64,000 nt of DNA from NCBI GenBank assembly GCA_013397075.1, contig VWZS01008191.1, forward strand, positions 396,250-460,249, read 5' to 3'. Made by a program: the position numbers and the translations under genes. Shown here in pieces: positions 35,673-48,554 of the stretch. How positions within the stretch are numbered: position 1 is the stretch's first letter; every line of letters starts with the position of its first letter. The stretch is from Rhabdornis inornatus (lineage: Eukaryota > Chordata > Aves > Passeriformes > Rhabdornithidae). The notes below the pieces were generated by a model, which was not told the origin of the DNA, did not search any database, and was given only the letters and a program-made list of their open reading frames with translations.

Positions 35673-36519
35673 ATGTTAAATGAAGTTCTATTGAGTGAAG
35701 CCACAACACTGCTGCTTTCTTCCTCTCTGCAGCAGCAGCAGCAGCAGCTGGGGACCCTGAATGGAGCAGAATTGTGATGGCAGGGTCCTGACCCTCCATG
35801 AAGGATGATTTCCCTCCTTGGACACCTGGGATGAGGTTTAGCTGTAGCAAAGCAAATTCCCTCCCTGTGTTTCAGCTTTCAAGGTACAAGACATTCCTGA
35901 CATAACACATATCCTGATTTTTTCCTTGCCTTGCCAGCAATTTTCAGCTCTGGCAGACCTGGCAACATCTTTTTGTGGTTTGATAGTCCAAACAGACTTT
36001 TTTTTTGGGTTTAAATCCAGGGAAATGTTTAAGCCTGGGTGATCTTTGGAGGGGAGATGTTCTAAAGATCTGATGTGCATGGAGATAAACCTCAGTGCTT
36101 CTTTTTGATTAGGGCTTCATTGCTAACCCAGGCAGGCTGTGTGGTTTTAAACTTTCATTGAAGTTTCTCATTAAAGAATTAAAGCCCTAAATACCTCCTG
36201 GCACCAAAAATCCTGAACCCAAGTGCAGGATTTATTGATACATTGCATGTTGGAGGTCACATAAACTGTGAAGCATCAAACTGTTCTGTAGGAGAACGTC
36301 AGAAAAATCGGTGGCTTTGCTTTGGTGTGAGGGGGAGGCAGAATTTAAATTGTCCTGAGCCATTTCATAACTGTGGAAATCTATTTGGAAGGGCCCGGCT
36401 GTGCTGGGCTGTCCTGGACTGGCCCAGAACTCCAGGTACAGGCACACAGGGAGCAGGGATGAACTCTGCTTGCTCCTGTGATGACAAAAAACCTGAGTTA
36501 CTTCCTCCTCTCTTTGATC

Positions 36520-36572
36520 ATTTTGTCCTTTTGAGCCTCTGTTTCCTATGTAAAAGGGACATAATGATTTTT
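36520..36572 (+). mobile_element. MIR SINE remnant
   Basis: ttgagcctctgtttcctatg followed by taaaagggacataatgattt matches the 3' part of the MIR consensus as remembered (cctcagtttcctcatctg...). It is diverged, as expected of an element older than birds. Confidence 0.55.
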
Positions 36573-37297
36573 CAGTGGCTGAATTGTGTCCCTGGGAGTG
36601 GTGAGGCAGGATTGGTTTGGGTTATTTTGGCAGGGGTTGCTCTGTGCAGTAAATCCCAAGTGACAGAGCTGTGTGTGTGCCTCCATGCTCCTAGAACAGC
36701 TCCACAGAATTCCCTGGGATCCAGATGCTGTTTGCTCTCATGCCATTAGGTGGTGGTGGAGGAAGACAAAGATCCCCAGAGCTTCCAACCAGGAAAATCA
36801 GAAAATTCCTTCAACTTTTCACAAGGGAAATATTTCTTTGCTGTCTGCTCAAGGAAATGAGAAATGGGCAGGGGAGGGTGATCCCATATGTCAGGGATTG
36901 CTGGGAAAGGGGGAGCAGCCCAGGACACCCAATCCCTGCTCTTGGAGAGGACAGGGAGCATACAAACCTCAGGCTTTGGGCACAGGAACCACAGGGAGAA
37001 GAGCAGGGGGTGAAGCTCTGCAGATTTTCTCCCTGGTGGAAATCTGGGAAGGAAGGTGGGAAGGGGTGGGAGGCAGCACTGGAGGGAGATGAAGGAGGTG
37101 TGAGAGCCAGGCAGGGTCCTGGCAGCTTGATCTCAGGAACAAACCCTTCCTCTTAAGGGCTGAGGTGTGAAAACTCAGACTTGGAGAGGAACAGGAAGGG
37201 GGAAAAACAAGAAAACTCAGAATAAGCAACCGACCACACACACAAAAATCTCTGCTTTGCTCTCCACAGCTTTGATTGACTGCAAGGGGCTGGTTTA

Positions 37298-37356
37298 GAA
37301 AAATCATAAAATCATTATGGCTGGGAAAGTCCTCTAAGGTCTTTGAGTCCACACTT
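37298..37356 (-). mobile_element. CR1 tail remnant
   Basis: Only aatcataaaatcattatggc and gtcctctaaggtctttgagt remain. Confidence 0.6.
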
Positions 37357-38254
37357 GAAATGATGTTTTGTCTTCAATGTCCTTGTGCTGTCACCTCAGC
37401 AGCAGAGGAGCCCTGGTGGGTACCAGGAACACCCCACAGGGAATTTGTCTTTCTGTGTAAAACATTTGTGCCCTCCTGGGTGCCAGGAATGAGAGACTAG
37501 AGCCTGAACACTCCTCTTTTTGCCCCTAAACTCAGCCTAAAGCAGCAGCCAGTCTTTGTGTTGCTTTTCCCCTCTTTGTTGGTTTCACATCCGTGCTGTG
37601 ACCCAGCAGGGCTGGATTTCACTAAAATGTGAATTGTCTTGCTAAATGCAGGCAGGGGCTGCACACACTTGCAAGGATTAGGAGCTCTAAATCCATCTGC
37701 TCCTTCAAAACCCCAGCCTGAAACTGTGCTTTCTGAGCTAAACTGGTGATGGGTGGGATGGAGCCAGTGCCACAATACTGCAGGAACTTTGCAAGGACAA
37801 ACCTCCAAGGAAAGCCAGGACCAGGACTGGAGAGAAGGGAATCACTGCAACCAGGATGTCCCACATCCTTGCCTGAGCCTTTAACAGTGGGAAACTGAAT
37901 TAAAGCCTGAAAACTTCAAATGCTTTAATACAAAAAGCTTCTAATCCTTCAGAGGAGAATTTCCTTTCAGATATTTCCTTTTGGATGCCCTTCTCCAGCT
38001 CCCAGCAGGGAATATCCAGTGGAATATCTCTCATATCCTGGGTGCCAGCATGCTGTTTTCCACTTCCTATCCCTTCTGAGAGGTTTTTATTTTTTTAATC
38101 TTGCTGAGGCAATAAGAGCCCTTCTCCTGTGAAGGACACAGTTTGTTTTCCAGCCTGCCCCGTGGTGTTTGAAGCTGCTCTGTCTCAGGGTGAAGTGCCC
38201 TCAGAGCTGGATGATGGCCCTTGAATGCTGAGGATGGGGAATCAGAGAACTGAA

Positions 38255-38440
38255 AGGAGTAAAATCCATCAGATTCCTGGAAAGGACCTTCAAGATCAGC
38301 CAGTTCCAAGGCCCTGCCATGTGCAGGGACACTTCCACTTGACCAGGCTGCTCAGCCCCATCCAGCCTGGACCTGGACACTTTCCCTGTTGCCTGAGGTG
38401 TTGAGAACAGCAGCACTGGGCACTCAGCCTGGAGAAGCTG
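38255..38440 (-). mobile_element. CR1 3' fragment, diverged
   Basis: Carries gaaaggaccttcaagatcag, ccctgccatgtgcagggaca and agccccatccagcctggacc. The initial octamers are lost. Confidence 0.8.
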
Positions 38441-38749
38441 CTGATTTTGGCCAGTGTGAACCCAGAAATGCCCATATTTCATTTAAACTGTTCTCTCTGA
38501 GAACTGTGTAATTGCAAGGACTCTTGTGTCAAACCTGGCTCTTGCCTTTCAGAGACGTGGATGTTTCTTCTCCCTTAGCATTATAAAATTTCTAACATGG
38601 AGAGACTTATTAATGGAGAGACATTTGGTCACACCAGGCTCTCAGGAGACCTCAAATCCATCATCATTTCATTTCTGATATAGTTTTCCTGAGTTTCCCC
38701 CAAGAAAGGACAGATGGATGCCTTTGAAAGACCAGCAGTCACCAAGCAC

Positions 38750-38780
38750 TGCTGTGTGTGTGTGTGTCTTTGTGTGTATT
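38750..38780. repeat. (TG)n microsatellite, interrupted
   Basis: About nine TG units are followed by ctt and three to four more TG units. Confidence 0.8.
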
Positions 38781-39387
38781 TTTATTTGAGAGTCTGGATT
38801 TAATATTTGCCTCAGCAGGGCTTTAGCAGGGCCTGGATTTGCTGACCTTGAGGTTAAGAGCAAGCTGTGACCATCACCCCACTTCCCTGATTCCTCCTAG
38901 AAGTCTGAATGGCACAGCAAGCAGAAATGGTGCCACCAGCACAAGTCAGGGATGAATTCTGTCCCTGTGCTGCTCTGGTGGCCAGAGAAATCCCAGGAAT
39001 CACATATTTCACCAGCTGCCACTGGGCTAATCAGGATTTGCTCACATCTGGACAACTGGGACCAGTTTGTGGTGCTTTTCCCCAGAGGAAGGACACAAGG
39101 GAATAGCTCAGTCAGGTGTGACATCCCTGCACTGAGTAAATTCACCACCTCATTCCTTTTACATTTTCCTTCCCTGTTTTGTAGGGAATCTCCTCAGCAT
39201 GAAACACAATTGACCTGGTTCCTTATGAAAAGTATAAAATAGGAATTCAGGCTGCCCAAAGCCATTAAACCCCCAATTTTGTGCTCTTACAGCATAAGTG
39301 ACACTGCTCTGGCCCATTGTACATTCTGCTGCAGGGACAAAGCTGCTGCACCTAAGTGGGGGCTGTTTAAAGACAATGAAATGTTCT

Positions 39388-39482
39388 TTGTAGAATGGTT
39401 TGGGACTTTAAGATCAACTGCTTCCAACCCCTTGCCATGGGCAGGGATGCTACCACCAAGATCAGATTGTCCAAGTCTTGTA
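39388..39482 (-). mobile_element. CR1 tail remnant
   Basis: tagaatggtttgggacttta and ccccttgccatgggcaggga identify it. The rest is diverged. Confidence 0.8.
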
Positions 39483-40657
39483 AAGGATTTTTTCACATCT
39501 GTGAATCATCCTTGTGGTTTTCTTCCGAATCTTCTGTTTTCTTTCATTTTTCTCTAGAAGTCTTTTAAAAACATCTGCATCACTGACCTCTGTCTGCAAA
39601 TGGTGTTCTTCAGGCCATGTAAATGACTTCTTAGAGAGATCTGTGTTCCCTCTGCATGTTTGTCATGTTTTTTCCTCTTTCAAGCAAAATAAAAAGCAGC
39701 CCAGCTTGCCAGGATGTGCCTCCCCCTGGTTACTTGGGAGAGCTGCTCTTGGCTTTTCTGGGGGCTGAACTGAGCTCCATCACTGTGATAATGAATGGCA
39801 GCATTTTCACCTCCTTGGGAGGAAACTCAGAATCTGCCCTTGGCAAAACCAGCCCAAAAGGAGGAACCTGGTGATTTCACAGGCCTGAAGTCCCCAGAAA
39901 ATGTCCAGTTATTTGTACTCTAAATGAACAACTGTCAATTTTCCTTGTGCTGTTACCATGCTCTGCAAAAGCCACCTGTCAGATCAAACAGTTTATAAAC
40001 AGTGACTGTGAAAGAAGGGAATAAAATTCCAACCTGAACAGAGCTGTGTGTGCCTTGCTGGTTATTGAGTGTGGGATCTCTCCCTGCCTGCCCTCAGCAA
40101 AGCCAAAATTGTCACTTCTGCACAGCTTGAGAGGGGAAAGGGGAGGAGGAGCTGTCTAGAACTTTGTGTTGATTGACCACAGCTTATAGATCATGTCCTG
40201 AGTGTCATGGCTTGGAGGCATTCATTGCTGGCAGGGGAAAAGCACTGCTGCCCAGCACTTGTGGCTCTGGAAATGAGTTAATCTGTCAAACTTTGGTGCA
40301 GACTGTGTGGACTGCTCTACACTGAAGAGTTGTAGAGTTGTTAGCTTTGGAGCCCTGGAGAGAAGCCTGGATTTCAGCTTGTCTGGTTGGGAATGCAGAG
40401 AGCAGCTAATGGCTGAGGGACAGCTCATTAATGACATTAAATGGCTGTGGCCAAAAGGGAAATCTTCATTTCTTGGCTTTCTGGGAAGCCCTGTGACCCA
40501 CATCACAGGAGCAGCAGCACAAAGGTTGGGAGCTGGGTTCCTTCCCCGGGATGAAGGGATGCAGGAGTGTAGGGCCAGTGCCAGGAATGTCATTTGTTGT
40601 GTCCTCAGGGATCTGATCTATCTCTGCCCCATGTTTTTGGGTGGTTTCTTTATACCA
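39483..40657. other. Intergenic, no gene seen
   Basis: Mixed-composition sequence. The longest frame (40307-40807) runs into a CR1 tail and is not credible. Confidence 0.55.
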
Positions 40658-40760
40658 AGAATCACAGAATATCCCAAATTGGAAGGAACCCAAAAAAACC
40701 ATCGAATCCAACTCCAGTCCCTGCACAGACCCAGCCCCAAGGAAGCTGATTGCTCCTTCT
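40658..40760 (-). mobile_element. CR1 tail of a divergent subfamily
   Basis: aatcacagaatatcccaaat and catcgaatccaactccagtc match the older 'fell short of ggtttgg' type of CR1 tail. ctgcacagacccagccccaa follows. Confidence 0.75.
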
Positions 40761-41269
40761 ATTCCCTTACTCAACATTCATTTGAGCATTTTAAAAAATT
40801 GTCTTAGACCCATTTGGAAGAGAAAATACTTCCACTATCTTTGCATTTTTTATTTTTTTTTTTTATATTTTGATTCCACAAACTGAGTTGAAGTAACCAC
40901 TCCCCTTGGTATCCTTTGAGCTCCTTTCCTTACCCTTCTCACCCCTGATTTGTTACAGTGATACAGGAAAAAGGACAAAAGATGAAGTCAGAAAGCCACT
41001 GAAACTCCTGATTTTTGCATCGCCTGAGTGTTTAATATTTCCTGGTAATATTTAATTTAGAGAGCACCTTTTATGCTGATGTGCATCCCAAATTCCATAA
41101 ATAAGTGCAAAGCTGTGCTAACGAGGTCTCAGCTCTGCCAAGGATGCAGCCCCAGGCTCTATAATTTGATTTCTCATCAAAATCTCTTTGGCTTTTCTCT
41201 TACCTTCATCCTGCAACCAAGTGCTTACAAGGCTGCCTTCAGCAAAGGAGGATTCAAAGCAAGGCTGGG

Positions 41270-41400
41270 GCAGCCACAGAATGGTTTGGGTTGGAAGAGA
41301 CCCTAAAAGAGTCCCTTGGGACTCACCCAGTCCCAAGCCCCTTCCATGGGCAGGGACACCTTCCACTAGGAAAGGTTGCTCAGAGCTCGTTGCTTGCCTG
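41270..41400 (-). mobile_element. CR1 3' tail
   Basis: cagaatggtttgggttggaa leads into cccttccatgggcagggaca and ends in the ggttgctcagagct part. A short duplication of gtccc/gactcacc lies in the middle. Confidence 0.87.
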
Positions 41401-41694
41401 AGTTAGAGGAAAAAGGCTGAGTTGAACTGAAGGATTGAGGAAAGATGTTGCAGTGAGAAAGAAATGCCTCAATCAACCCTTGGGATTAAATTGTGCCTCT
41501 CAGAGTTGGTGGAAGCAGAAGGGACTGGAAAACCAGAGCTGGCCTCTATGAACAGGGAGGAAATGAGAAAAAGGGGGGCTGAGAAGGTGGAGGTTGTGGA
41601 TGGAGGTCCCTGAGGGTGATTTTGTGAGGGACAGGCAGAGGCATTAACTTCTTCTATTTATAGATGTAAATTTATCAGCCCCAGATCCAGAGAT

Positions 41695-41875
41695 CAGGAA
41701 CAGGTGTCCAGAGGAGCTGTGGCTGCCCCTGGATCCCTGGAAGTGTCCAAGGCCAGGCTGGGGAGATACTTGGAGCATCTGGGATAGTGGAAGGTGTCCC
41801 TGCCCATGGCAGGGGTGGAACTGGACTCTCTCTAAGGTTCCATTCCAACCCAAACCATTCTGGGATTTTGTGACG
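41695..41875 (+). mobile_element. CR1 3' fragment
   Basis: From caggaacaggtgtccagagg (start approximate) through gctgtggctgcccctggatc to accattctgggattttgtga. Confidence 0.88.
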
Positions 41876-41879
41876 TGGG

Positions 41880-44339
41880 AAGTGGGCATTTCCCTCTCTG
41901 GGTCATTTTAGGGATCAATTCCCATGGTCCATCACAGACCCCAGGGATGGGACCACCTGCAAATTGCCATAAAGTAAAGGGCAGAGGAATGAGAGAGGCT
42001 GAGCTGCGGCAATGAGAGTTTCTCATTTAAAATAACAATGGTGGATTAGAAATCAAAATGTTATTGCTGCCATAAAGCTGATACATCTCCCTTGCAGTTT
42101 CCTCCCTCTTTTAAAGGCTGACATTCACAGGAGCTGTAGTGGCAATAGCAGCAGCTTCCCACTTATTAGGAGCTCTCAGAAGGATTTCTGTGAGCCAAGC
42201 AACCGTGATTTTTATTAGCACTGATGGTGTGTGTCAGTGGTTGGCCTCTCTTTATGCCAGCATTAACAAGAGTTGGGAGAAAATTGTGTTGTCAAGCACA
42301 AGCCAGGCAGAAATAATGGCACTTGAATTCTTTCTCTACACCCACAAAGTGACAGCATTTGTGGTCTTTAGCATCTATTTCATGTTTATGTGTCACAGCC
42401 AAAGCCTGGCCTTGCAATATCCCGAGTTCTCTAGTATGGGTTGAATTTTCTCCTCTGGAAAATTGTTTCTGGGGTTAAGAGCTCACTGTTTGCATCCTCT
42501 TTCCCAACATGTAAAATCTGGCCTCCAAGCCACATCTGGACTGCAGAGGTTCCATACTAGTTTCTCTATCCTGCTCTTCCAGGGAAGTCCCACTGTGTTA
42601 GAGAGACTCAGCAGCTGCAATTCAAAGCAGGGATGTTCATGTCTCCTGTCTGTGCTGTGACTGCAAAGAGGGATTTATTCCAGCTTTCAGGAGCTCAGCA
42701 CATTTCAGGAGATCTTTATTCACTCCCATGTCCTGCCTCTGCCTCCCTAAGTGACCCTGGGGGAATCATGCACTCCATCTGTGCCTCACTTCCCAGTCTG
42801 TAAAAGAACATGTTCCTCTCAGTGTTTCTGTCTTATATTTGGATTTGGAGACTTTTGCAGCAGGAATTGTCTGTTTCTTTGTGTAGTTTGTACCTGCATC
42901 AGTGCGGCCTTGATCTGCTCCAGAATCTGCAGGCAAGTGCCAATGCCTGGAGGATCACAGCAGCTCTGGCCTTCAGGAGGAGTTGGTGGCTTTGAGACCC
43001 TTTCCTGACAAAAAGACACACACCAGCACAGCAGCTTCCAAAAATTAAAATTTAGAATGAGGAATGAGGGGTTTCTGGGATCCAATACCTGGTAATTCTG
43101 GGGGTGACTTCCAGGAAAGCATCCTTCAGGACAAAATTGTAGTGGGCACAGTCAACTTCTTGCCCTAATCAATGGCCCCAAGGAGCACAGAATTTTTAGT
43201 TCCTTTAATTTGTGTTGTCTCCTTATTTAAGTTGAAAAGCCACAGTATTCCCAAAGCTCTCCTCAGGTATTCACCCCTTGCTGTCATTTCCTGCAGAATG
43301 AACACAGTAGAGCCCTCACTTCAGTTCTGAGTATGTTTGAAATCCATCATGACCAAGCTCTAAAATCTCTTTTTCTTGTCCAGCTGCCTGGCTGTGTGTC
43401 TGCTCAGACAGCTGGTACCTCCCAATGCATTTATCTGGTGAGTTAAGGGACCTCAGCACAACTGATTGTTCATGCCCAGGAAATCAGAGCTCCCATCCAT
43501 CCTGCTGAAGGAGGAGAATTTGTCACAGAGGGAGAAGCTTTGCTGCCTGCTGTCAGGTCACTCCTGCCTTGGGGACTTTCCTGGAGGCAGTGGCAGCACA
43601 ATTTGTTCACCAGATGTAAATGCTGAGCATTGGGATGTCCTCATGGGTGACTCTGGGGTGACAGGGAGGTGCATCCATCCCAACCTTGATGGGGAGGGAA
43701 GCTCTGCATGCCATGTTCCTCTCAGGGTGTGCCCTTCACATGGGGCTCTGTGCCCAGGGCTGGGGATGTCCTGGCTGTGCCATGGCTGGTTAGATTGTGC
43801 TGGCCTGTGAAGATGTTCCATGAGCACCATGCGGAGCTGTGGAGGGGAATCTCCACCTCCACCCAGGAACACTGGGACATGAGAACTTTAAACCTGATCC
43901 TCACAACATTTTGCATCCATAAACCCAGCTAGGTTAGCAGGTAGTGTTTTCCTGACCATGATCATTTATAGCACAGGAAGCAAAGGCTGACTGGTGGCAC
44001 CAAGAGAACTTGTCTCTCCCCAGCCAGTGAGAGAAACCCTGGCAGTGTTTCCAAACCATTTCCCACCTGTGGATTCGTGTTTAGCATCAGCTCCTCTGTG
44101 TACCAAGGATTCTTCAGATGCCTCAGTGCTGGGGTAAGGCAGCTCCCAGGAGCACCCAGCTTCCAGGAGAGCAGCTGCTGGCCAGGGCACATCACAGCAG
44201 TGGAGTCTGTTCTGTTTTCTCTGCAGAAATCAGTCTCAAATCTGTCCCAACCCCAACCTGGGTGTTTCTGTAACCAGGGTTGTCCAGTGGCATCCTGTGT
44301 CTAGAAGGATTTTTGAGACTTTCTCAATTAATGGATCAA
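41880..44339. other. Intergenic, no gene seen apart from a MIR trace
   Basis: Unique-looking sequence. Reverse frame 42819-43085 covers the MIR and has no recognisable domain. Confidence 0.5.
42746..42812 (+). mobile_element. MIR SINE remnant
   Basis: cctaagtgaccctgggggaa, then tctgtgcctcacttcccagt and ctgtaaaagaacatg follow the MIR core and 3' order (tgaccttgggcaag..., ctgtgcctcagtttcc..., tctgtaaaatg). This is the clearest MIR trace in the window. Confidence 0.65.
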
Positions 44340-44645
44340 ATCACAGAATCCCAGAGTGGTTTGGGTAGGAAGGGACCTTAAAATTCATCTCATTCCACAC
44401 CCTGCCATGGGCAGGGACACCTTCCACTGTGCCAGGTTGCTCCAAGCCCTGTCCAGCCTGGCCTTGGGCATTTCCAGGGATCCAGGGGCAGTCACAGCTT
44501 CTCTGAAAAGAACCCTCACAGGGAAGAATTTCTTCCTCATATCTACTCTAAATCAGTCCTCTATCAGTTTAGAGCCATTCCTCCTCATCCTATCACCACA
44601 AAGCCTTGTAAAATGTCACACCTCAGTCAACAGCCTGAGATGGAG
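44340..44645 (-). mobile_element. CR1 3' fragment, long and well kept
   Basis: Runs from aatcacagaatcccagagtg past cacagcttctctgaaaagaa to agagccattcctcctcatcc. It extends into the region upstream of the usual truncated tails. Confidence 0.9.
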
Positions 44646-45446
44646 GAGTGACATTTAGATTTGCACTTCTGGATTTAAAATTATTCATCTCAATCATGCT
44701 GCCATCATTAGGGCTCATAAGAATGAGCTACTTTACATGCTTATAGCTACATTCCTGTGCCTGAACAGGCAGGAGAAAGGGCATTAATTAAGGGTATTTA
44801 ATTACTTTCAATGCCCATTTCACAACATTTGTGCTGGACCCATGGACAAGTTGCCATCACTCAGCTGAGTGACAGTGACTTGTAACAGGGGAGCTCTCAG
44901 CAGGAGGAAATTGTGGAGCAAGGAGACAGAAGAAGAACAGCTCACACTGGCCCAAGCCAAGAATGCATCCATTAACCAGGGACTGATGGCTCCTTCCATA
45001 ACTTGTCACCCATTAAAATATTGCAGCTATATTGATGCTGATGTACTGCCAGCTGCACTAAAAATAGGCCAAGTGTGCAGCTTTTAGTCCCCTAGGGAAA
45101 AAAAAAAGTTTTCATGCATTTAAAACACTTCACCATGACTCACATCCCTTGCTTGGTTCTTCTGTGCCCTCAGATGGAACATTTTGCCAGAGGTGTCTGG
45201 TGCACCCTGAAAGCAGCCTCTGCAAAATCAAATTAAAAAGCACTGCCCATCAAAGCCCTGTGATGTGAGATCCCATTGCCAAGGAGTCCCAGGAGGGCAG
45301 GGCAGGTTGTGAAGGTGTCGTCAGGGATGCTCAGGAGCTTGGGAACAGCAGTGGAGCTGCTCCTGTGGCCCTGTGAGAGTGCCAGGGGCTGGCAGGAGGT
45401 GGCTGCAAGGCTTTGCATGGAGTGGACATCCTGTGGAATTGGCAGC

Positions 45447-46033
45447 TGGAGCAGAAAGATTATTTTTATCCTCCTTTGGACCCATTTATTGGGGATTTAT
45501 TTATTGGCAAAGAAGGAACTTGTTCGGACTCAAATGTTTATTAATTCTTATCTATATTACAGTCTCACAAACCATGAGTTCTACAGCACTTTAAGCTAAC
45601 AAACTAAAAATGGAGATGTATCTCTCTCTCTCTACAAGGCCTTTTAAGGGTAAATTGTCCAATTAAGAAGTGGCATCGAAATTATTTTTACTTTTAACCC
45701 AATAACCAACCACCCATGGCAATGTGGACTTTTCTATCCAATTACAAAATATCACCTAGACCCATGAAGAAGCTGAAGAAGAAAGACAAAACCTCCACCC
45801 TAAAACCTCCATCTTGCTTTGTATATATCACTATATCATAAAACCTTAAAATCTAAGTATTTTCACCATGTGGTATTGCATATTTCTATTTAAACTACAC
45901 ACTTATAATTCTTGTTTTATCATTCAATTTTGTAAGCCTTCTCCATGGCCTCAGGTCAAAAGCTGTGCTTTCTTGGGGGTCAGTGCCTGTCAGCACAGAA
46001 AGTTGAAAATTCTCAGTTTCCAGGGTTCCAGCA
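45447..46033 (-). mobile_element. LTR (subfamily B), antisense
   Basis: The reverse complement starts TGCTGGAACCCTGGAAACTG at 46033 and shares the ctgtgctgacaggcactgac marker with the 33699 copy. A 12-bp insertion relative to that copy lies near 45575. The poly(A) signal (antisense) is in tttattaattcttatctata. The left edge is uncertain (45447-45480) and no target duplication was found. Confidence 0.7.
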
Positions 46034-46137
46034 GTAGAGGGTTCTTGAAATGCACTTTTTTTGGAGAAGAGTGGTTTCATCAGTCTTGCAAACACACAGG
46101 AAAGACCTGTCTGGTGAGGGAAGGCTTGATTTTGAAG

Positions 46138-46230
46138 CCAAATCACAGAACCATGGAAGAATTTGGGTTGGAAAGGATCTCTAAAGGTCATCTACAACAC
46201 CCTTGCAATGAGCAGGCACATCTTCAAATG
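46138..46230 (-). mobile_element. CR1 tail remnant
   Basis: aaatcacagaaccatggaag, then ttgggttggaaaggatctct and caatgagcaggcacatcttc. It starts about 105 bp after an antisense LTR. Confidence 0.8.
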
Positions 46231-48554
46231 AAAAATGCTTAATTAAGACAAAAGCACAAAAAGTCACTCAGAACATCAGGGAGGTGCTCATCCTCCTTAG
46301 CTCAGGCAGCCCAAGCAGCCTCTGTGACAGGGCCATAATTTCCCTTTCCCATCCTCTTTTACCTACTGAAACAAGAAGGGAAGAACAATTTTGGTCAAAT
46401 ATCAGATGTTTAAAACATAACAGACAATTTCAAATGAGTCACCCAGGCTCTTTCTACACCAGAGCAGAAACTTCCAGAGGCCAGTTCATTTTCTGATGGC
46501 ATTTTTTAGGCAGTTATGTGGCATTCAACCATGTATCAGTAGGTTCCTGACCTTCAGATAGAATTCGAAGCAATAAACTGAATATTTTGCACATCACTGA
46601 CCAGTTACTCTACATCCTTATTTTTAATTTTTTTCTTTTCAGAGCAGCAAACACTGTTTGCTCCTCTGTTCCTGAGGTGCTGGTGCAGATCCCTCATTCC
46701 TAGGTGACATTTGCCACCTGTGCCCTCCTAAATGGTGCCCTGAGCTCATTCATTCCCCTGGCTCTGCCTCACCGAGCTCTCTGCCTTGTTCATTAACATA
46801 ATTACTTCCCTGCTTTAGCTTACACCTGTAATAAAATCTCTGCTCCTCCTGTTGGAAGTCACAAAGGTTGAAAGCTTGGTAATGAAAGCCATCAGTGCCT
46901 TAACAAATTACTTTCCCCTCAACGGTTTGCCTGGTTTGGCAGAGCTCCCTTTCCCTGTGCTGAGGTTTTCCCAGTGTGGAGGTACTAAAAATCTCTTTTA
47001 TTAGTGAGCTCACTTTGATTGTGATGGCCAAGATGTAAGAGGAAATTCCCTGCATTGCGTGGAATAATATCCAATCCTAAAATGCAAGGACAGCATTCAG
47101 TTCTGGAAATGATGTTAGGAAGAACCAGAAATTTGTTTGTAAGAAGACTTTTTGTACAATTCTGCATCCTGTGTGTTCTGTGCTTTGCCTGGGATTGAAT
47201 TCTCTTCAAGAAACAGCTTCCATTCAAATTTATTTTTCCCCTACTCTGCCTCTTTCTGCCTCCCATGGGAATTATTTCACAATTGGAAAGTAAATCTTGC
47301 AGTAAGACCTCCCAAAAAGTCTGTGCAGAGGGGGATTGATTGCTGTCTTTAAAAGGACATCACTGCCAGGGAGGGGGTGGATGCAAAATGGGGTCTTTAA
47401 TCTAAACAAGAACACAACAAAGCCAGGAGAAAAATATGACAAGTGAGAGCAGTTCACTTATTAGAGCAAACTCTTCAGAGAATTATGGCTTTCTCTGCCT
47501 CTTGAAGTTTGTGATCAGCTCTAAACATGTGTTTGCTACCTTTTCACACAATTTGGGGTATTTTAAATACATGTATGGGACAGGCAGGGTGCACAAGATG
47601 CTCAGTGCCTGCTGCAGTGGCAGCTGAGCATGCACTGGAGCCCCATGGCTCTCAACATTAGAAACCTGATTTTAGGTGAATAAATTCTGTCCCTGTGCTC
47701 TGATAATGGATTTAGGGAAGAAGCTGGTAGTTTTAGGGAACAATATGCTTGACCTATTTATGTGTCCTCTTAAAAATGAGGTGAATTGTCCCCTTGGTGG
47801 GCTGAGGAGCTCAGGGAGAGGCATCCAAACCTCAGGGAGACCCTGAGGGAAGAGCTGGAATTCACCCCTGACTCTCAAGCCCATCTCCATTGCCTGTCTC
47901 TCAAGAGCAGCCAAAACAGGAACCACATTTTGGCTTTACCCTGGCTGGGAAGTCGTGGTGACCTCTGTGCCTCAGCTGTGACTTGGCCATTTGTCACCTC
48001 CTGTGCCAGGCAGGCAAATTGCCCTGACTCTGCAATCAGGGTAATTAGGGAAAGCAGTGTTTTGAGCTACTGCAACCCCCGGAATAAAACATTTCATTTG
48101 CATCAAAGTGCTCTGATCAAAGTTGGAGAATTAAGATAACAAAAGAGCAATTAGGGAAATTTTCCAAATGAACAACTTGTGTGGGTGGAAATAGGTTCTT
48201 TCAAAAATGTCATCAAAACATCTGAACCCTTTAAGAATGCTCCTTTTCCTTTTGTTTGGAAATTGCTCATTTAGGAGAACAACACAGGAACACGGGTGTG
48301 TCATAGGCTGGTGTCACCTGCTCCTCTCCACTTTTCTTCTCCTTTGGGAGTGTCCCAAATCCCAGGGTGGTGGGGACAGCTCTGTGTCCCAGCTGTGTGA
48401 CCCAGACCAAGGTCTGACAGCTGAAATGTTCACAGAAATGCCTGGAGCACTTCTAGGGACAAATGCAAACCACCTATTGTACAGCAAAGATTATTTATTC
48501 CCTCGGGCTCTCACTCCTTTCTGAGGATCAGGGGATGTTGGAGGCTGCGGGTGT
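46231..48554. other. Intergenic, no gene seen
   Basis: No repeats recognised and no open frame with family features in this 2.3-kb stretch. Confidence 0.55.

Larger units (their letters stand above)
35673..38254. other. Intergenic, no gene seen
   Basis: A short (CAG)n at about 35731-35750, one MIR trace and one CR1 remnant. Two forward frames of 168 and 143 codons (36243-37156) have no family features and overlap the MIR, so I do not call them. Confidence 0.55.

Noticed and set aside
35302..35850. 182-codon reverse frame
   Set aside because: It is the sense strand of a CR1 fragment plus flanking sequence. The reverse transcriptase domain is not present.
36243..37156. Two overlapping forward frames of 168 and 143 codons
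   Set aside because: They overlap each other and a MIR trace, show no domain, and lack splice or UTR context.
42819..43085. Reverse frame as an exon of a neighbouring gene
   Set aside because: No residues of an expected neighbour were recognised, and it has no clear splice pair.
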